Of a stretch of 64,000 nucleotides of DNA, positions 43,000 through 52,383 are shown one piece after another. Under the pieces are notes generated by a model. The model was given only the letters and a program-made list of their open reading frames with translations. It ran no database searches and had not been told where the DNA came from. The stretch spans positions 992,001 to 1,056,000 of the forward strand of contig NZ_JBLWFK010000002.1 in NCBI RefSeq assembly GCF_048323675.1, read 5' to 3'. The translations under genes were made by a program, and so were the position numbers. The stretch comes from Mangrovimicrobium sp048323675. Lineage in GTDB: Bacteria > Pseudomonadota > Gammaproteobacteria > Pseudomonadales > Halieaceae. Each line of letters starts with the position of its first letter. Within the stretch, counting starts at the first letter, position 1.

Positions 43000-43623
43000 T
43001 CAGTTTGCGGCGTTCTTTTCCCCGTACTTGGGCAGGCGCAGGTCGAAAATAATGGCGCAGGCACGCAGGCAGAACGCGGCCAGGATCGCCACCGGTAATG
43101 CGTACAGAACCGTCGCAGGGTAACTGGCCAGCAGTGTATAGGATGCCGCACCCAGCAGGGCCGCGGTAACGTAGATTTCAGGCCCCAGCAGCACCGGCTC
43201 CTGGTTCAGCAGGGTATCGCGGATCATCGAGCCGAATGTCGCTGTCATCACCCCCATCACCACGCAGACGACCGGCGGCGCGCCGAGCGCCACCGCTTTC
43301 ACTGCACCCAGCACGCTGAACAGGGCCATGCCGATGGCGTCGGCCCAGAGCAACAGCCGGTGCAGGGAACGGAACAGCGGCGCCAGGAACCAGGTGGCGA
43401 CCGCGGCGCCGAAACAGATCCACAGGTAGGCCGTCTCGGCGATCCAGAACACGTTCTCCGTCCCCAGCAGCAGGTCCCGGGCGGTTCCCCCGCCGATACC
43501 GGTGATGGTACCGAAGAGGATGAAACTGAGGATGTCGTGGCGGCGCTCCGCGGCGGCGAGCGCGCCGCTGATGGCGAACACACCCGTGGCCACGAGGTCG
43601 ATGAGGTGGATGACTTCCGGCAT
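43000..43623 (-). CDS. Trimeric intracellular cation channel-like / YicG-family membrane protein
   Basis: ATG 43623 is chosen (207 residues); a GTG nine bases upstream is possible. Seven hydrophobic segments are predicted in two repeats. The conserved signatures of the UPF0126 family appear as GTITGIGGGTARDLLLG in the first repeat and GVMTATFGSMIRDTLLNQEPV in the second. Members resemble eukaryotic TRIC channels and YicG. It lies between the SlyD-like gene and gltX, converging with the former. Confidence 0.88.
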   Translation of the reverse strand: MPEVIHLIDLVATGVFAISGALAAAERRHDILSFILFGTITGIGGGTARDLLLGTENVFWIAETAYLWICFGAAVATWFLAPLFRSLHRLLLWADAIGMALFSVLGAVKAVALGAPPVVCVVMGVMTATFGSMIRDTLLNQEPVLLGPEIYVTAALLGAASYTLLASYPATVLYALPVAILAAFCLRACAIIFDLRLPKYGEKNAAN

Positions 43624-43656
43624 CGCAATCACGGGAGTGTTACTGGCGCGGCGTGA

Positions 43657-45141
43657 TCAGAGCGCCGCGTATTCCTTTTCCAGCCGCTTGGCGGCCTTCT
43701 TGGAAACACCGCCCAGTACCTCGATGGCGTGGCGCAGGCGGGCGCGGCTCATATCCGGGCCGAGCAGTTCCATGGCGTCGACCACGGAAAAGGAGGCGCT
43801 GCTGCCGGAAATGGAGATGAACAGCGGCGCCAGGAAGTCCTTCACTTTCACGCCGGTGGCGTCGGCCAGCCCCTTGAGGTCGTTCCAGACGTTGTCGCGG
43901 CTCCAGTGGCGCTGGGCTTCCAGTTTCCACAGGGCGAACTGCATGCCCTTGACCAGTTCCTCGCGATCGCCCTTGATGCCGTCGAAGTCCGCCTCGGTGA
44001 GCGGCAGGGTGCCGGACACCAGGAAGGCCGCCAGCGGGGCAAAATCGCTGAGGACTTCCATGCGTTTTTGCGCGTGCGGCAGCACCTTCAGCAGGTTGTC
44101 GCGGTTCAGGGCCCAGTGCTGCAGGCGGTCGGCGAGCTGGTTTTCGTCGAGGTCCTCGCGAATCCACATACCGTTCAGCCAGCGCAGTTTCTCCACGTCG
44201 AAGATCGGCCCGCCGAGGGAAACCCGGCTGATATCGAACTCCGCCAGCATGTCTTCCAGGGAAAACTTTTCCCGCTCGTCGGGCATGGACCAGCCCATGC
44301 GGCCGAGGTAGTTGAGCAGCGCCTCGGGCAGGAAGCCCATACGCTGGTAGTAAAGGATGCTGGTGGGGTTCTTGCGCTTGCTGAGCTTGGACTTGTCCGG
44401 GTTGCGCAGCAGCGGCAGGTGGCACAGCTGCGGCATGTCCCAGCCGAAGTAGGCGTAGAGCAGCTTGTGCTTGGGCGCGGAGTTGATCCACTCCTCGCCG
44501 CGGATCACGTGGGTGATGCCCATCAGGTGGTCGTCGACCACGTTGGCCAGATGGTAGGTGGGCATGCCGTCGGATTTCAGCAGCACCTGGGCGTCCACCA
44601 TGCCCCAGTCGAGTTCGATGGTACCGCGCAGCAGGTCGTCGATGGCGCAGGCGCCCTCCTCTTCAGGCACCACCATGCGGATCACATAGGGTTCGCCGGC
44701 GGCTTCGCGTTTGGCCACTTCTTCCGGCGGCAGTGCCAGGTCGGAGGCCTTCAGCGCCGCACTGCTGCCCGCCTCGCGCTTTGCCTCCCGCAGCTGTTCC
44801 AGTTCATCCGCAGTGCGGTAGCATACGAAGGCCTTGCCCGCCTCCACCAGCTGGCGCGCGTATTCGCCGTAGAGTTCCATGCGCTCGCTCTGGCGGTAGG
44901 GGCCGTGGGGGCCGCCCACGTCGGGGCCTTCGTCCCAGGTCAGGCCGAGCCAGCGCAGGGAATCGAGAATCGCCTGTTCGGACTCCGGCGAGCTGCGCAC
45001 CTGGTCGGTATCCTCGACGCGCAGCAGGAACTCGCCGCCGTGGGCCTTGGCGAAGCAGTAGTTGAACAGCGCTATATAGGCCGTACCGACGTGGGGGTCG
45101 CCGGTGGGGGAAGGTGCTACGCGAGTGCGAACCGTGCTCAT
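43657..45141 (-). CDS. gltX: Glutamyl-tRNA synthetase
   Basis: The protein has 494 residues. The class I signature is present as APSPTGDPHVGTAY (HIGH-type) at the N-terminus, and the KMSKS-type loop as KSKLSKRKN around residue 250. The catalytic domain includes FLLRVEDTDQVRS. The C-terminal anticodon-binding part is complete. It charges tRNA-Glu with glutamate in the cytoplasm. Core gene and a good marker for placing the organism. Confidence 0.97.
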   Translation of the reverse strand: MSTVRTRVAPSPTGDPHVGTAYIALFNYCFAKAHGGEFLLRVEDTDQVRSSPESEQAILDSLRWLGLTWDEGPDVGGPHGPYRQSERMELYGEYARQLVEAGKAFVCYRTADELEQLREAKREAGSSAALKASDLALPPEEVAKREAAGEPYVIRMVVPEEEGACAIDDLLRGTIELDWGMVDAQVLLKSDGMPTYHLANVVDDHLMGITHVIRGEEWINSAPKHKLLYAYFGWDMPQLCHLPLLRNPDKSKLSKRKNPTSILYYQRMGFLPEALLNYLGRMGWSMPDEREKFSLEDMLAEFDISRVSLGGPIFDVEKLRWLNGMWIREDLDENQLADRLQHWALNRDNLLKVLPHAQKRMEVLSDFAPLAAFLVSGTLPLTEADFDGIKGDREELVKGMQFALWKLEAQRHWSRDNVWNDLKGLADATGVKVKDFLAPLFISISGSSASFSVVDAMELLGPDMSRARLRHAIEVLGGVSKKAAKRLEKEYAAL

Positions 45142-45220
45142 GGAATCTGTCCGGGACTGGGTTTTCAGGACCGGCGATTATACGGGCTGCGTGGCGCAAA
45201 TCCCACCGCCAGCCGGGCGC

Positions 45221-45979
45221 TCAGGCAGGCAATTCAGGCAGCGGTCGCTGTCCCGCCGCGTTCTCCCAGCCGAAGGTACGGATCAGGCGGGTGAAGGTTG
45301 CATCCAGCCCCGCGGCCAGCCGCAACGGTTCCCCGCTGACCGGGTGCCGCAGGGACATACCGGTACAGGCCAGCAACAGGCGGTCGCTGAGGTACTGGTC
45401 GCGAAAAAAGCGGTTGTGCACACCCTTGCCGTACTTGGCGTCGCCGATGATCGGGTGGCCGATATGCTTCATGTGCCGGCGCAACTGGTGACGGCGGCCT
45501 TGCAGGGGTTGCAGGTGCACCAGCGAGTAGCGCGACTGGGGGTAGCGATCCACTGCGTGGGGCAGTTCCACCGTGGCGAGGCAGCGAAAACGGGTCTGCG
45601 CCTCCTGGGCCGGCCGCGGCTGGCTGCGCCGACGGTCGGCGATACTGTCCGGCTTGTCCTGGATGGCGTGGTCGATGACGCCAGCCTCGGGGCAGAAACC
45701 GCGCACCACCGCCAGGTAGTGTTTTTCCACGCTGTGCTCGACGAACTGGCGGGACAGGGCCGCGGCGGTCTCCGGGTCGAGGGCGAACAGCAGCACGCCG
45801 GAGGTCGGCTTGTCCAGGCGGTGAACCGGGTAGACCCGCCGGCCGACCTGGTCGCGCACCAGTTGCAGGGCGAAGCGGGTTTCGTGGCGGTCGATCGGGC
45901 TGCGGTGCACCAGCAGGCCGCTGGGCTTGTCCACGGCGACGAGGTAATCGTCCTGGTAGAGGACGGGCAGGACTTCCAT
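45221..45979 (-). CDS. truC: tRNA pseudouridine(65) synthase
   Basis: The protein has 252 residues of the RluA/TruC family without an S4 domain. The catalytic Asp is D56 in VHRLDKPTSG. Other family blocks are YLVAVDKPSGLLVHRS, LQPLQGRRHQLRRHMKHIGHPIIGDAKYGKG and LLACTGMSLRHPVSGE. The size and absence of an N-terminal S4 domain fit TruC, which modifies U65 in tRNA, better than RluC/RluD. It lies between gltX and the asparaginase gene on the same strand. Confidence 0.88.
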   Translation of the reverse strand: MEVLPVLYQDDYLVAVDKPSGLLVHRSPIDRHETRFALQLVRDQVGRRVYPVHRLDKPTSGVLLFALDPETAAALSRQFVEHSVEKHYLAVVRGFCPEAGVIDHAIQDKPDSIADRRRSQPRPAQEAQTRFRCLATVELPHAVDRYPQSRYSLVHLQPLQGRRHQLRRHMKHIGHPIIGDAKYGKGVHNRFFRDQYLSDRLLLACTGMSLRHPVSGEPLRLAAGLDATFTRLIRTFGWENAAGQRPLPELPA

Positions 45980-45984
45980 GGCAA

Positions 45985-47049
45985 TCAGTACTGCTCGAAC
46001 AGGGTCTGCAGCGAGGCGGCGTCGCGCTCCTCCAGCAAGGCAAGTTGCAGCAGCACCCGCGCCTGTGGCGGTTTCAGTTCGCCGGCAGCGACCGTGCCCA
46101 GGGCATCGTCGTCGGTTTCCACGTTGCGACCGACGAAACCGCGGGTCACACGGGTCGAGCGCACCACCCGGACGCCGGCATCGACGGCCTGCTTCACCGC
46201 CGCCCTCACTTCCCGGTTCATGTTGCCGTTGCCGACACCGGCGATCACGATGCCCTGCGCGCCGCTGGCCACCGAAGCATTCACCAGCTCCGGCGATACC
46301 CCGGCATGCATGTACAGCACATCCACCCGCGGCAGGGCCGTCCGCCCTGCCACATCGAATGTGGATTCATAGGTATGGCGTTTGTAGGGATAGCGGAAAT
46401 AACGGTTGTCGCCGTAGAGGCTGGTGCCGATCAGGCCGCGCTCCGGGGAGATAAAGGTCTGCACATCGGTGGTGCTGGTCTTGGTCATGCCGCGGGCGCC
46501 GTGAATGTCGTCGTTGATCACCACCAGCACACCGCGCCCCGCCGCTTCCGGGTCCGCGGCGACCGCGACCGCGTTGTAGATGTTCAGGGGGCCGTCGGCG
46601 GAGAGCGCCGTGGCCGGGCGCATTGCCGCGGTGAGCACCACGGGCTTTTTGCTATGCACGACGAGGTTGAGGAAATAGGCGGTCTCCTCGATGGTATCGG
46701 TGCCGTGGGTGATCACCACCCCGGCGACGTCCTCTTCGGCCAGCACTGCATTCACGCGCGCGGCGAGCTGCAACCAGATGGCATCGGACATGTCCTGGCT
46801 GCCGACATTGGCGACCTGCTCGCCGCGCACGCGGGCCAGTTCCGCCAGTTGCGGTACCGCGCCCACCAGGGTTTCGACGCCGACTTCACCGGCGTTGTAG
46901 CTGGCCCGAGTACCGGACTCGCCGCGGCCGGCAATGGTGCCGCCGGTGGCCAGGATGACAATATTCGGTTTCATGTTCGCATCGGCCGCTGACACGCCGC
47001 CGGTGACCAGCAACAGAGTGATGATGATCAGGCTGGCAAGGGCGCGCAT
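45985..47049 (-). CDS. Type II (periplasmic) L-asparaginase
   Basis: ATG 47049 with GGAG 8 bases upstream gives 354 residues; an ATG at 47061 has no ribosome site. A signal peptide is seen (residues 1-21, ending GGVSA-AD). The first catalytic Thr is T38 in ILATGGTIAG and the second active-site block is VVITHGTDTIEETA. Length and signal peptide match the AnsB type. It hydrolyses asparagine (and often glutamine) in the periplasm. Five bases separate it from truC. Confidence 0.92.
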   Translation of the reverse strand: MRALASLIIITLLLVTGGVSAADANMKPNIVILATGGTIAGRGESGTRASYNAGEVGVETLVGAVPQLAELARVRGEQVANVGSQDMSDAIWLQLAARVNAVLAEEDVAGVVITHGTDTIEETAYFLNLVVHSKKPVVLTAAMRPATALSADGPLNIYNAVAVAADPEAAGRGVLVVINDDIHGARGMTKTSTTDVQTFISPERGLIGTSLYGDNRYFRYPYKRHTYESTFDVAGRTALPRVDVLYMHAGVSPELVNASVASGAQGIVIAGVGNGNMNREVRAAVKQAVDAGVRVVRSTRVTRGFVGRNVETDDDALGTVAAGELKPPQARVLLQLALLEERDAASLQTLFEQY

Positions 47050-47196
47050 CGTGCTCCACATTCAGGAAGTTGAGGTGCCCGCAGTATGGGTGAATTGCCG
47101 GCACTGCTCAAGCGAGCGGCATGTTACACAAGCTACAGAATTCGCCGGTTTCATGTGCGAGGCGCGTGTCTCACTGCGGGCAGACGGGGGATTCAA

Positions 47197-47916
47197 CTAG
47201 TCCGCGAGATAATATTCCACCGTGGACACCACCCTCACCTTCTTGATGTGCGGGTTGTTGCGGTCCCGGTCGCTGATCGTGAACTGTCCCTGCGAGGCCT
47301 GGCGAATCTTGCCCAGGCGGCTGCCGGAATCCTCGGCAAATTTCTCCGCCACCGCCCGCGCATTGCGGGTAGCCTCCTCGACCATTTCAGGCTTGACGTC
47401 ATTCAGGCGGGTGAACAGGTACTCGGTCTGCCCCATGTAGTTTTCCCCGCTGAAGGCGATGCCCTGTTTGCCGAGGTCGGACAGCGCGCCCATGACACCG
47501 CGCACCGTCTCGATATTTTGTGAATACACAGTGACCGACTGGTTGGCGACATAGCGGAATTCGGCGCCAGTGTTATTGCCGTACTGCTGGGCGGATTTGT
47601 CGGTGATGGCCGGGGCGGCCAGGGTGATTTCCTCCGGCGCGATGCCGTTGAGGATCAGGAAGGCGCGGATTTTCTCCGCGCTGTCGGCAATTGCCGTGTA
47701 CAGTTCACCGAGGTCGTTGCCGGCGGCGGTAAACTGGATCGGCCAGATCACCACATCCGCGGGGTATTCGCGTTCGGACAAGCCCTTGACCGTCACGCTG
47801 CGCTCGAGCTGTTTGACCTGCAGCGCGGCATTGCCCCCCAGGTAACCCAGGGAGGCGAGTCCGGCGAGGATAAAGGCACCGAGGATCAGTGCGCTGGTGC
47901 TGCTGCGTTCGGGCAT
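47197..47916 (-). CDS. SIMPL-domain (DUF541) protein
   Basis: The protein has 239 residues. An N-terminal transmembrane helix (about residues 8-30) anchors it in the inner membrane, with the SIMPL domain in the periplasm. Typical blocks are RSVTVKGLSEREYPADVVIWPIQF, SQNIETVRGVMGALSDLGKQGI and EATRNARAVAEKFAEDSG. The family is linked to oxidative-stress tolerance or signalling, but its molecular role is not settled. Single gene. Confidence 0.87.
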   Translation of the reverse strand: MPERSSTSALILGAFILAGLASLGYLGGNAALQVKQLERSVTVKGLSEREYPADVVIWPIQFTAAGNDLGELYTAIADSAEKIRAFLILNGIAPEEITLAAPAITDKSAQQYGNNTGAEFRYVANQSVTVYSQNIETVRGVMGALSDLGKQGIAFSGENYMGQTEYLFTRLNDVKPEMVEEATRNARAVAEKFAEDSGSRLGKIRQASQGQFTISDRDRNNPHIKKVRVVSTVEYYLAD

Positions 47917-48001
47917 CGCGTGGTCTCCTGTCAGCGGCGCGGCACCTGCCGCGCCACTCGCTCAGGATAGCCGGATATTCGCCGGGGCGAAATCCGGCGG
48001 T

Positions 48002-48322
48002 CTAGCGCTGCTCCGCTGAGACCTCCACCACCAGGCCGTCCAGCGCCGGCGTGATTTCGACCTGGCAGGACAGGCGCAGGGTCTGCGCATTGTCATCGAG
48101 AAACTCCAGCATCGAGGCCTCTGGCTCGATCGGCGCCGGGGGCAGCTGCGGCTGCCCCGGATCGACGAACACCCGGCAGGTACCGCAGGCACAGTTGCCA
48201 CCGCACTCGGCGATGATCCCGTTGACGCCGTTGAGTACCGCCGCTTCCATCAGCGAACCACCCGGCGCGACGTCGACGTCGCGCCGCGTACCGCCGGGTT
48301 CGATAAAGGTTACTTTCACCAT
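48002..48322 (-). CDS. [2Fe-2S] ferredoxin, adrenodoxin-like
   Basis: The protein has 106 residues. The cluster ligands are C40, C46 and C49 (ECGGNCACGTCRVFV) and C86 (LSCQVEI), the pattern of vertebrate-type or putidaredoxin-like ferredoxins. It lies 19 bp downstream of a P450 gene and should donate electrons to it. A ferredoxin reductase is not adjacent. It is also the only candidate ferredoxin in the window for the P450 and Rieske enzymes of the 10-41 kb cluster. Confidence 0.93.
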   Translation of the reverse strand: MVKVTFIEPGGTRRDVDVAPGGSLMEAAVLNGVNGIIAECGGNCACGTCRVFVDPGQPQLPPAPIEPEASMLEFLDDNAQTLRLSCQVEITPALDGLVVEVSAEQR

Positions 48323-48341
48323 TGCGCCAGTCTCTCCGCAA

Positions 48342-49601
48342 TCAGGCCGGGGTGATTTTGAGGTGCAGTTCCTTCAGGCCACGCAGGGTGTAGGTCGGCT
48401 CGTAATCGAACTTGCGCTGTCCGGCGGGCCCGTGCTTTTCCTCGTCGATGGCGATATTGGCGATGCGGTCGAACAGCCGCTCGAGGCCGATCTTCGCCTC
48501 TGCCCGCGCCAGCGGCGAGCCCGCGCAGGCGTGCATGCCGCGACCGAAAGCCACGTGGTCCGAACCGTTCTTGCGGTCCAGCTTGACTTGCTGGGGATCC
48601 TCGAAAACCTCGGGGTCGCGGTTCATGGCCGAGAGGATCAGCAGCAGGGTTGCCCCGGCCTTGATCTCCACGCCGCCAATTTCGGTGGTCTTTTTCACCA
48701 GCCGGTACTCCAGCTTCACCGGGCTGTTGAGTCGCAGCATTTCCTCGACGAACGCAGGGATGAGCGAGCGGTCGTCGCGCAGGCGCTGCTGCAGTTCCTG
48801 GTCTTCCGCCAGCACGCGCAGGGCACTGGCCAGCAACAGCACCGTGGTGTGCTGACCGGCGCCGAACATGAAGGTAGCGGTTTTCACCACCTCGAGAATA
48901 TCCGGGGTGCTGCCGTCCTTGTACTTGACCTGGGCCAGGCGGCTCAGCACATCGTCGCGGGGATTGGCGCGGCGATCCTCGATATAGCCCCAGAAATACA
49001 GGCCGATTTCCTCCAGCGGATCGTGGGGCGTGCCCTGGTTCCCGATCATGCCCGGCAGGTTGGAGCGCAGTATCCGGTATTTCGGGTGATCCTCTTCCGG
49101 CACACCCAGCAGGTCCGCGATCACCAGGGTGGCGAAGGGCTGGCCGAAATCCATGATTGCATCGAAGCTGTCCTTGTCGATGATCTCGTCGATCAGCCTG
49201 TCCGCGAGAGTACCCATGAAGGCGTGGTTCGCCTGCAGGCGCGCCGGGGTGATCATGCCCATCATCAGCGACTTGGTTTTAGCGTGCTGGGGCATGTCCT
49301 CGGTGATAATGATCCCTGCGTAGGGCAACTGCTCGCGCACCGCCTCCAGCTGTTCGCTGATATCGTCGCCCTCGGGCGTGAAAGGCAGCGGCGGAATCGG
49401 GCCGTTCACGGCGATCGCGGCGGAAAATACCTCGTGGTTGGAGAATACCGGCAAGCCATCCTGGAAGCCGGTCACCGCGTAGACATTGTGCTTCGGCAGG
49501 TAGACCGCCGGTCCCTGTGAACGCAGGTATTCAAAATAGGAATAGGGATCCTCGATGAGGGAGGTATCAGTGAACAAATCAACCTGATCGTAGTTTTGCA
49601 T
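48342..49601 (-). CDS. Cytochrome P450
   Basis: The protein has 419 residues. The I-helix motif is MFGAGQHTTVLLL, ExxR is EEMLRLNSP, and the haem loop is VAFGRGMHACAGSPLA with Cys359. It is a soluble class I enzyme similar in layout to the P450 at 19663-20931. The ferredoxin gene follows. A TetR gene is divergent, with two palindromes between them, so expression is probably induced by a small molecule. The substrate is unknown. Confidence 0.95.
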   Translation of the reverse strand: MQNYDQVDLFTDTSLIEDPYSYFEYLRSQGPAVYLPKHNVYAVTGFQDGLPVFSNHEVFSAAIAVNGPIPPLPFTPEGDDISEQLEAVREQLPYAGIIITEDMPQHAKTKSLMMGMITPARLQANHAFMGTLADRLIDEIIDKDSFDAIMDFGQPFATLVIADLLGVPEEDHPKYRILRSNLPGMIGNQGTPHDPLEEIGLYFWGYIEDRRANPRDDVLSRLAQVKYKDGSTPDILEVVKTATFMFGAGQHTTVLLLASALRVLAEDQELQQRLRDDRSLIPAFVEEMLRLNSPVKLEYRLVKKTTEIGGVEIKAGATLLLILSAMNRDPEVFEDPQQVKLDRKNGSDHVAFGRGMHACAGSPLARAEAKIGLERLFDRIANIAIDEEKHGPAGQRKFDYEPTYTLRGLKELHLKITPA

Positions 49602-49680
49602 GGCCAGCCTTCATTAACGTTATCGCGGTATTCCATCACCGCAGGCAGACCCGCACCGCGACGGAGGTGCCTGCATAGCT

Positions 49681-49701
49681 TGTGATACGCCGTGTATCAC
49701 A
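49681..49701. promoter_or_regulatory. TetR operator 1 (perfect palindrome)
   Basis: Arms TGTGATAC and GTATCACA (perfect 8 bp) around 5 bp. It lies 80 bp before the P450 start and 30 bp before the TetR start. Position and symmetry match a TetR-type autoregulatory site. Confidence 0.75.
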
Positions 49702-49707
49702 TATTGT

Positions 49708-49728
49708 TATGAGACACCACGTATCATA
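49708..49728. promoter_or_regulatory. TetR operator 2 (near-palindrome)
   Basis: Arms TATGAGAC and GTATCATA around 5 bp, with one mismatch between the arms. Its centre is 27 bp from that of operator 1. It touches the proposed TetR start, as expected for autorepression. Confidence 0.65.
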
Positions 49729-49730
49729 GA

Positions 49731-50396
49731 ATGTCAAGCACGCGGCGCGGAACCAGCTCACAGGATTGGCGCCATAACCAAACACCAGCAGCGGGAACCA
49801 GCCCCTTGAAAGCAACGCCGGGATTCACGGAAGAACTGCAAAGCACGGACAGCCGCGCGCTGCGCTCACGGGATGCACTGTGTAACGCCCTGCTGCGCCT
49901 GCTCGAGAGCCAGGCGCTCGACGAAATTTCGATTCGCCATATCGCCGCAGAAGCGGGCGTCGGGCATGCAACCTTTTACCGCCACTACAAAAGCAAGGAA
50001 GCGTTGCTGGATGACCTGGCGGCCGAGGAGATGGAGCGACTGGTGGGTCTGGCCCTGCCGGTGCTGGCCGAACAGGATGCCGCGGCCTCCTGCCTGACCC
50101 TGTGCACCTACGTGGAAAACCACCGCAGCCTGTGGTCCACACTATTGACCGGCGGTGCGGCGCTGGCGATGAAAGAGCAGCTGCTGGAAATTTCCCGCCA
50201 GCTGACCCGGGAGTTCGATCCCCCGGAGGAGCCGCTGCCCATCGACCTGCGAGTCACGCTCTCGGCGAGCGCGATTGTCGAGTTCCTCGCCTGGTGGCTG
50301 CGGCAAGCCGACCCGCGCCCGGTCGAAGAGGTGGCCCGCATGCTGCACCAGGGCGTGATCGGGCCGCAGTTGCAGGGTTTCGTGCCTCCCGCCTGA
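49731..50396 (+). CDS. TetR-family transcriptional regulator
   Basis: The protein has 221 residues from ATG 49731. That start abuts operator 2 and has no clear ribosome site, so a later start (for example the TTG near 49807) is possible; residues 1-40 are low in structure. The HTH is ALDEISIRHIAAEAGVGHATFYRHYKSKEALLDD. It is unlike the two TetR proteins of the 10-41 kb cluster. It is divergent from the P450-ferredoxin pair and followed by a pirin gene 67 bp later. Confidence 0.88.
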   Translation: MSSTRRGTSSQDWRHNQTPAAGTSPLKATPGFTEELQSTDSRALRSRDALCNALLRLLESQALDEISIRHIAAEAGVGHATFYRHYKSKEALLDDLAAEEMERLVGLALPVLAEQDAAASCLTLCTYVENHRSLWSTLLTGGAALAMKEQLLEISRQLTREFDPPEEPLPIDLRVTLSASAIVEFLAWWLRQADPRPVEEVARMLHQGVIGPQLQGFVPPA

Positions 50397-50463
50397 ATTG
50401 GGCACCACGCCGCGCTTGCAAACCCGGGCAGCTTAACCAATCCTGTGAGAGTCTCTGGCAGGC

Positions 50464-51441
50464 ATGAATCCGCTGACATTCGCGGAACCGGCGCCTGCGG
50501 AATCGCCAGTTTCACAGGAGAAGGCAGTGAGCAACTTTTCGAGCGAATGCGAGCAGGACTGCGAGACACAAGCCGGCTGCGACGCGGTTGAACTGATCAT
50601 CCGGCCCCACGACAAGGACCTCGGCGGTTTCTCCGTACGCCGCGCGCTGCCGGTCCGGGAGCGCAGGATGGTGGGCCCATGGGTGTTCTTCGACCACATG
50701 GGGCCGGCCGTCTTCCCCGCGGGTGAAGGCATCAACGTGCGCCCCCACCCCCATATCGGCATCGCCACCGTGACCTACCTGTTCGAGGGCGAGATCCTGC
50801 ACCGCGATTCCCTCGGCAGCTGCCAGCCGATCCGCCCGGGGGACATCAACCTGATGGTGACCGGGCGCGGCATTGTCCACTCCGAGCGCGAGCGCCCGGA
50901 GGTCACCGCACAGGAGCACACCCTGCACGGTCTGCAACTGTGGCTGGCCCTGCCCGAGGCCGATGAGGAAACTGAACCGGCCTTTTACCACTACCCCGCC
51001 GCGGATATACCCACAGTCGACATAGATGGCGTACCGGTGCGGGTGATGATCGGCAATGCCTACGGCCTGAGCTCCCCGGTGAAAACCTTCGCCGAGACCC
51101 TGTACCTCGAAGCCGACCTGCAACAGGGCCAGTCCCTGACCCTGCCAGACAGCGCAGAGCGCGCGGTCTACGTGGCCGACGGCGCGGTATCCGCCGGCGG
51201 CACACCGGTCGGCAAATACGCCATGGCGATATTCGCGGCGCAGCCCGGCGTGGTCATCACCGCACAGAGCGACAGCCGCATTGCAGTCATCGGCGGCGAA
51301 GCCTTCGGCAAACGTTTCATGGAATGGAACTTTGTCTCCAGCAGCAAGGAACGCCTGGAGCAGGCCAAGGCCGACTGGAAAGCGCGTCGCTTCCCACTGG
51401 TCCCCGGCGACGAAGACGAGTTCATTCCCCTGCCGGAATAA
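50464..51441 (+). CDS. Pirin-family protein
   Basis: The protein has 325 residues. The N-terminal cupin holds the pirin signature: GPWVFFDHMGPA, then RPHPHIGIATVTYLFEGEILHRDSLG with the metal-binding His pair, and GRGIVHSERE with His and Glu ligands. A C-terminal pirin domain follows (to about residue 300). Bacterial pirins can be quercetinases or regulatory proteins. An N-terminal extension of about 40 residues is unusual; a later start may be used. An SDR gene lies 42 bp downstream. Confidence 0.9.
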   Translation: MNPLTFAEPAPAESPVSQEKAVSNFSSECEQDCETQAGCDAVELIIRPHDKDLGGFSVRRALPVRERRMVGPWVFFDHMGPAVFPAGEGINVRPHPHIGIATVTYLFEGEILHRDSLGSCQPIRPGDINLMVTGRGIVHSERERPEVTAQEHTLHGLQLWLALPEADEETEPAFYHYPAADIPTVDIDGVPVRVMIGNAYGLSSPVKTFAETLYLEADLQQGQSLTLPDSAERAVYVADGAVSAGGTPVGKYAMAIFAAQPGVVITAQSDSRIAVIGGEAFGKRFMEWNFVSSSKERLEQAKADWKARRFPLVPGDEDEFIPLPE

Positions 51442-51483
51442 CGACAGCCACCTATCGGACATCCAGCCGCCGAGGTATAGCGT

Positions 51484-52377
51484 ATGCACAAACCCCTGCA
51501 GGGAAAGGTCGCCGTGGTTACCGGCGCGGGCCGCAACATGGGCCGCGAGGAAGCCCTGGCGCTGGCCCGCGCCGGCGCGCGAGTCGTGGTCAACAGCAAA
51601 CACAGCGCCGATGAAACCGTCGCCGCCATCCGCGAAATCGGCGGCGAGGCGGTGCCCATGGTCGCCGATGCCAACTCCTGGGCGGCCGGCGAAGCAATTG
51701 TGCAAAGGGCGATCGACGCCTTCGGGCGCATCGACATCCTGGTCAACAACGCCGGGATTCACCGGCCCGCTTCCATCGAGCGCATGAGCGAGGAGGACTG
51801 GGACGCGGTCATCGCCGTCAACCTGAAATGCTACGCGGCGACCATCCGCTTCGCCGCGCCACATTTCATCGCCCAGGGCGGCGGCGTGATCGTGAATACC
51901 GGTTCGACCTCGGGGCTCGGCCACCTGAGCGTGGCCAATTATTCCGCGGCCAAGGAAGGCGTCCTCGGCCTCACCCGTACGGTGGCGCGGGACCTCGGCA
52001 AATACGGCGTGCGCTGCAACATGATCCGCCCGGTCAGCCTGGTCAGCGACCTTCTGCTGCCGGAACTGGTCGAAGTCTCGGCGGAGTCATCCCGCCGCGG
52101 TTTTCCCTCCAACGGTGTGCGGGAATTCAGCTTTCCCGAATCCTTTACCCCCGACGGACGCCAGGTGGCGGCGCTGGTACTGCTGCTGTGCCTGCCGCAA
52201 ACCGCGCATGTCAGCGGCCAGGATTTTTTCATCATGGGCGAGGAAGTCGGCCACTACCCCGAGCCGGAGATGGACCGCCTGCTGGTACGGCGTGGCGGCT
52301 GGACCACGGAAGCCCTGCTCGAAGCGGAGAATCTCTCGCAGCTGGTGGGCGACATCCGCAATCGCTACGTACAGTAG
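51484..52377 (+). CDS. SDR-family oxidoreductase
   Basis: The protein has 297 residues. Motifs are VVTGAGRNMGRE, LVNNAG, active Ser in NTGSTSGLG and YSAAK. It is longer than a typical classical SDR because of a C-terminal extension (YPEPEMDRLLVRRGGWTTEALLE). Relatives of this length occur beside acyl-CoA enzymes. It lies just after the pirin gene and converges with the kinase-like gene. Substrate unknown. Confidence 0.88.
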   Translation: MHKPLQGKVAVVTGAGRNMGREEALALARAGARVVVNSKHSADETVAAIREIGGEAVPMVADANSWAAGEAIVQRAIDAFGRIDILVNNAGIHRPASIERMSEEDWDAVIAVNLKCYAATIRFAAPHFIAQGGGVIVNTGSTSGLGHLSVANYSAAKEGVLGLTRTVARDLGKYGVRCNMIRPVSLVSDLLLPELVEVSAESSRRGFPSNGVREFSFPESFTPDGRQVAALVLLLCLPQTAHVSGQDFFIMGEEVGHYPEPEMDRLLVRRGGWTTEALLEAENLSQLVGDIRNRYVQ

Positions 52378-52383
52378 CGGCAA

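Noticed and set aside
43729..45294. Long open frame (521 codons) antisense to gltX
   Set aside because: It is the mirror of a strongly conserved core gene in GC-rich DNA and its protein has low-complexity His/Val/Gly-rich composition without any domain.
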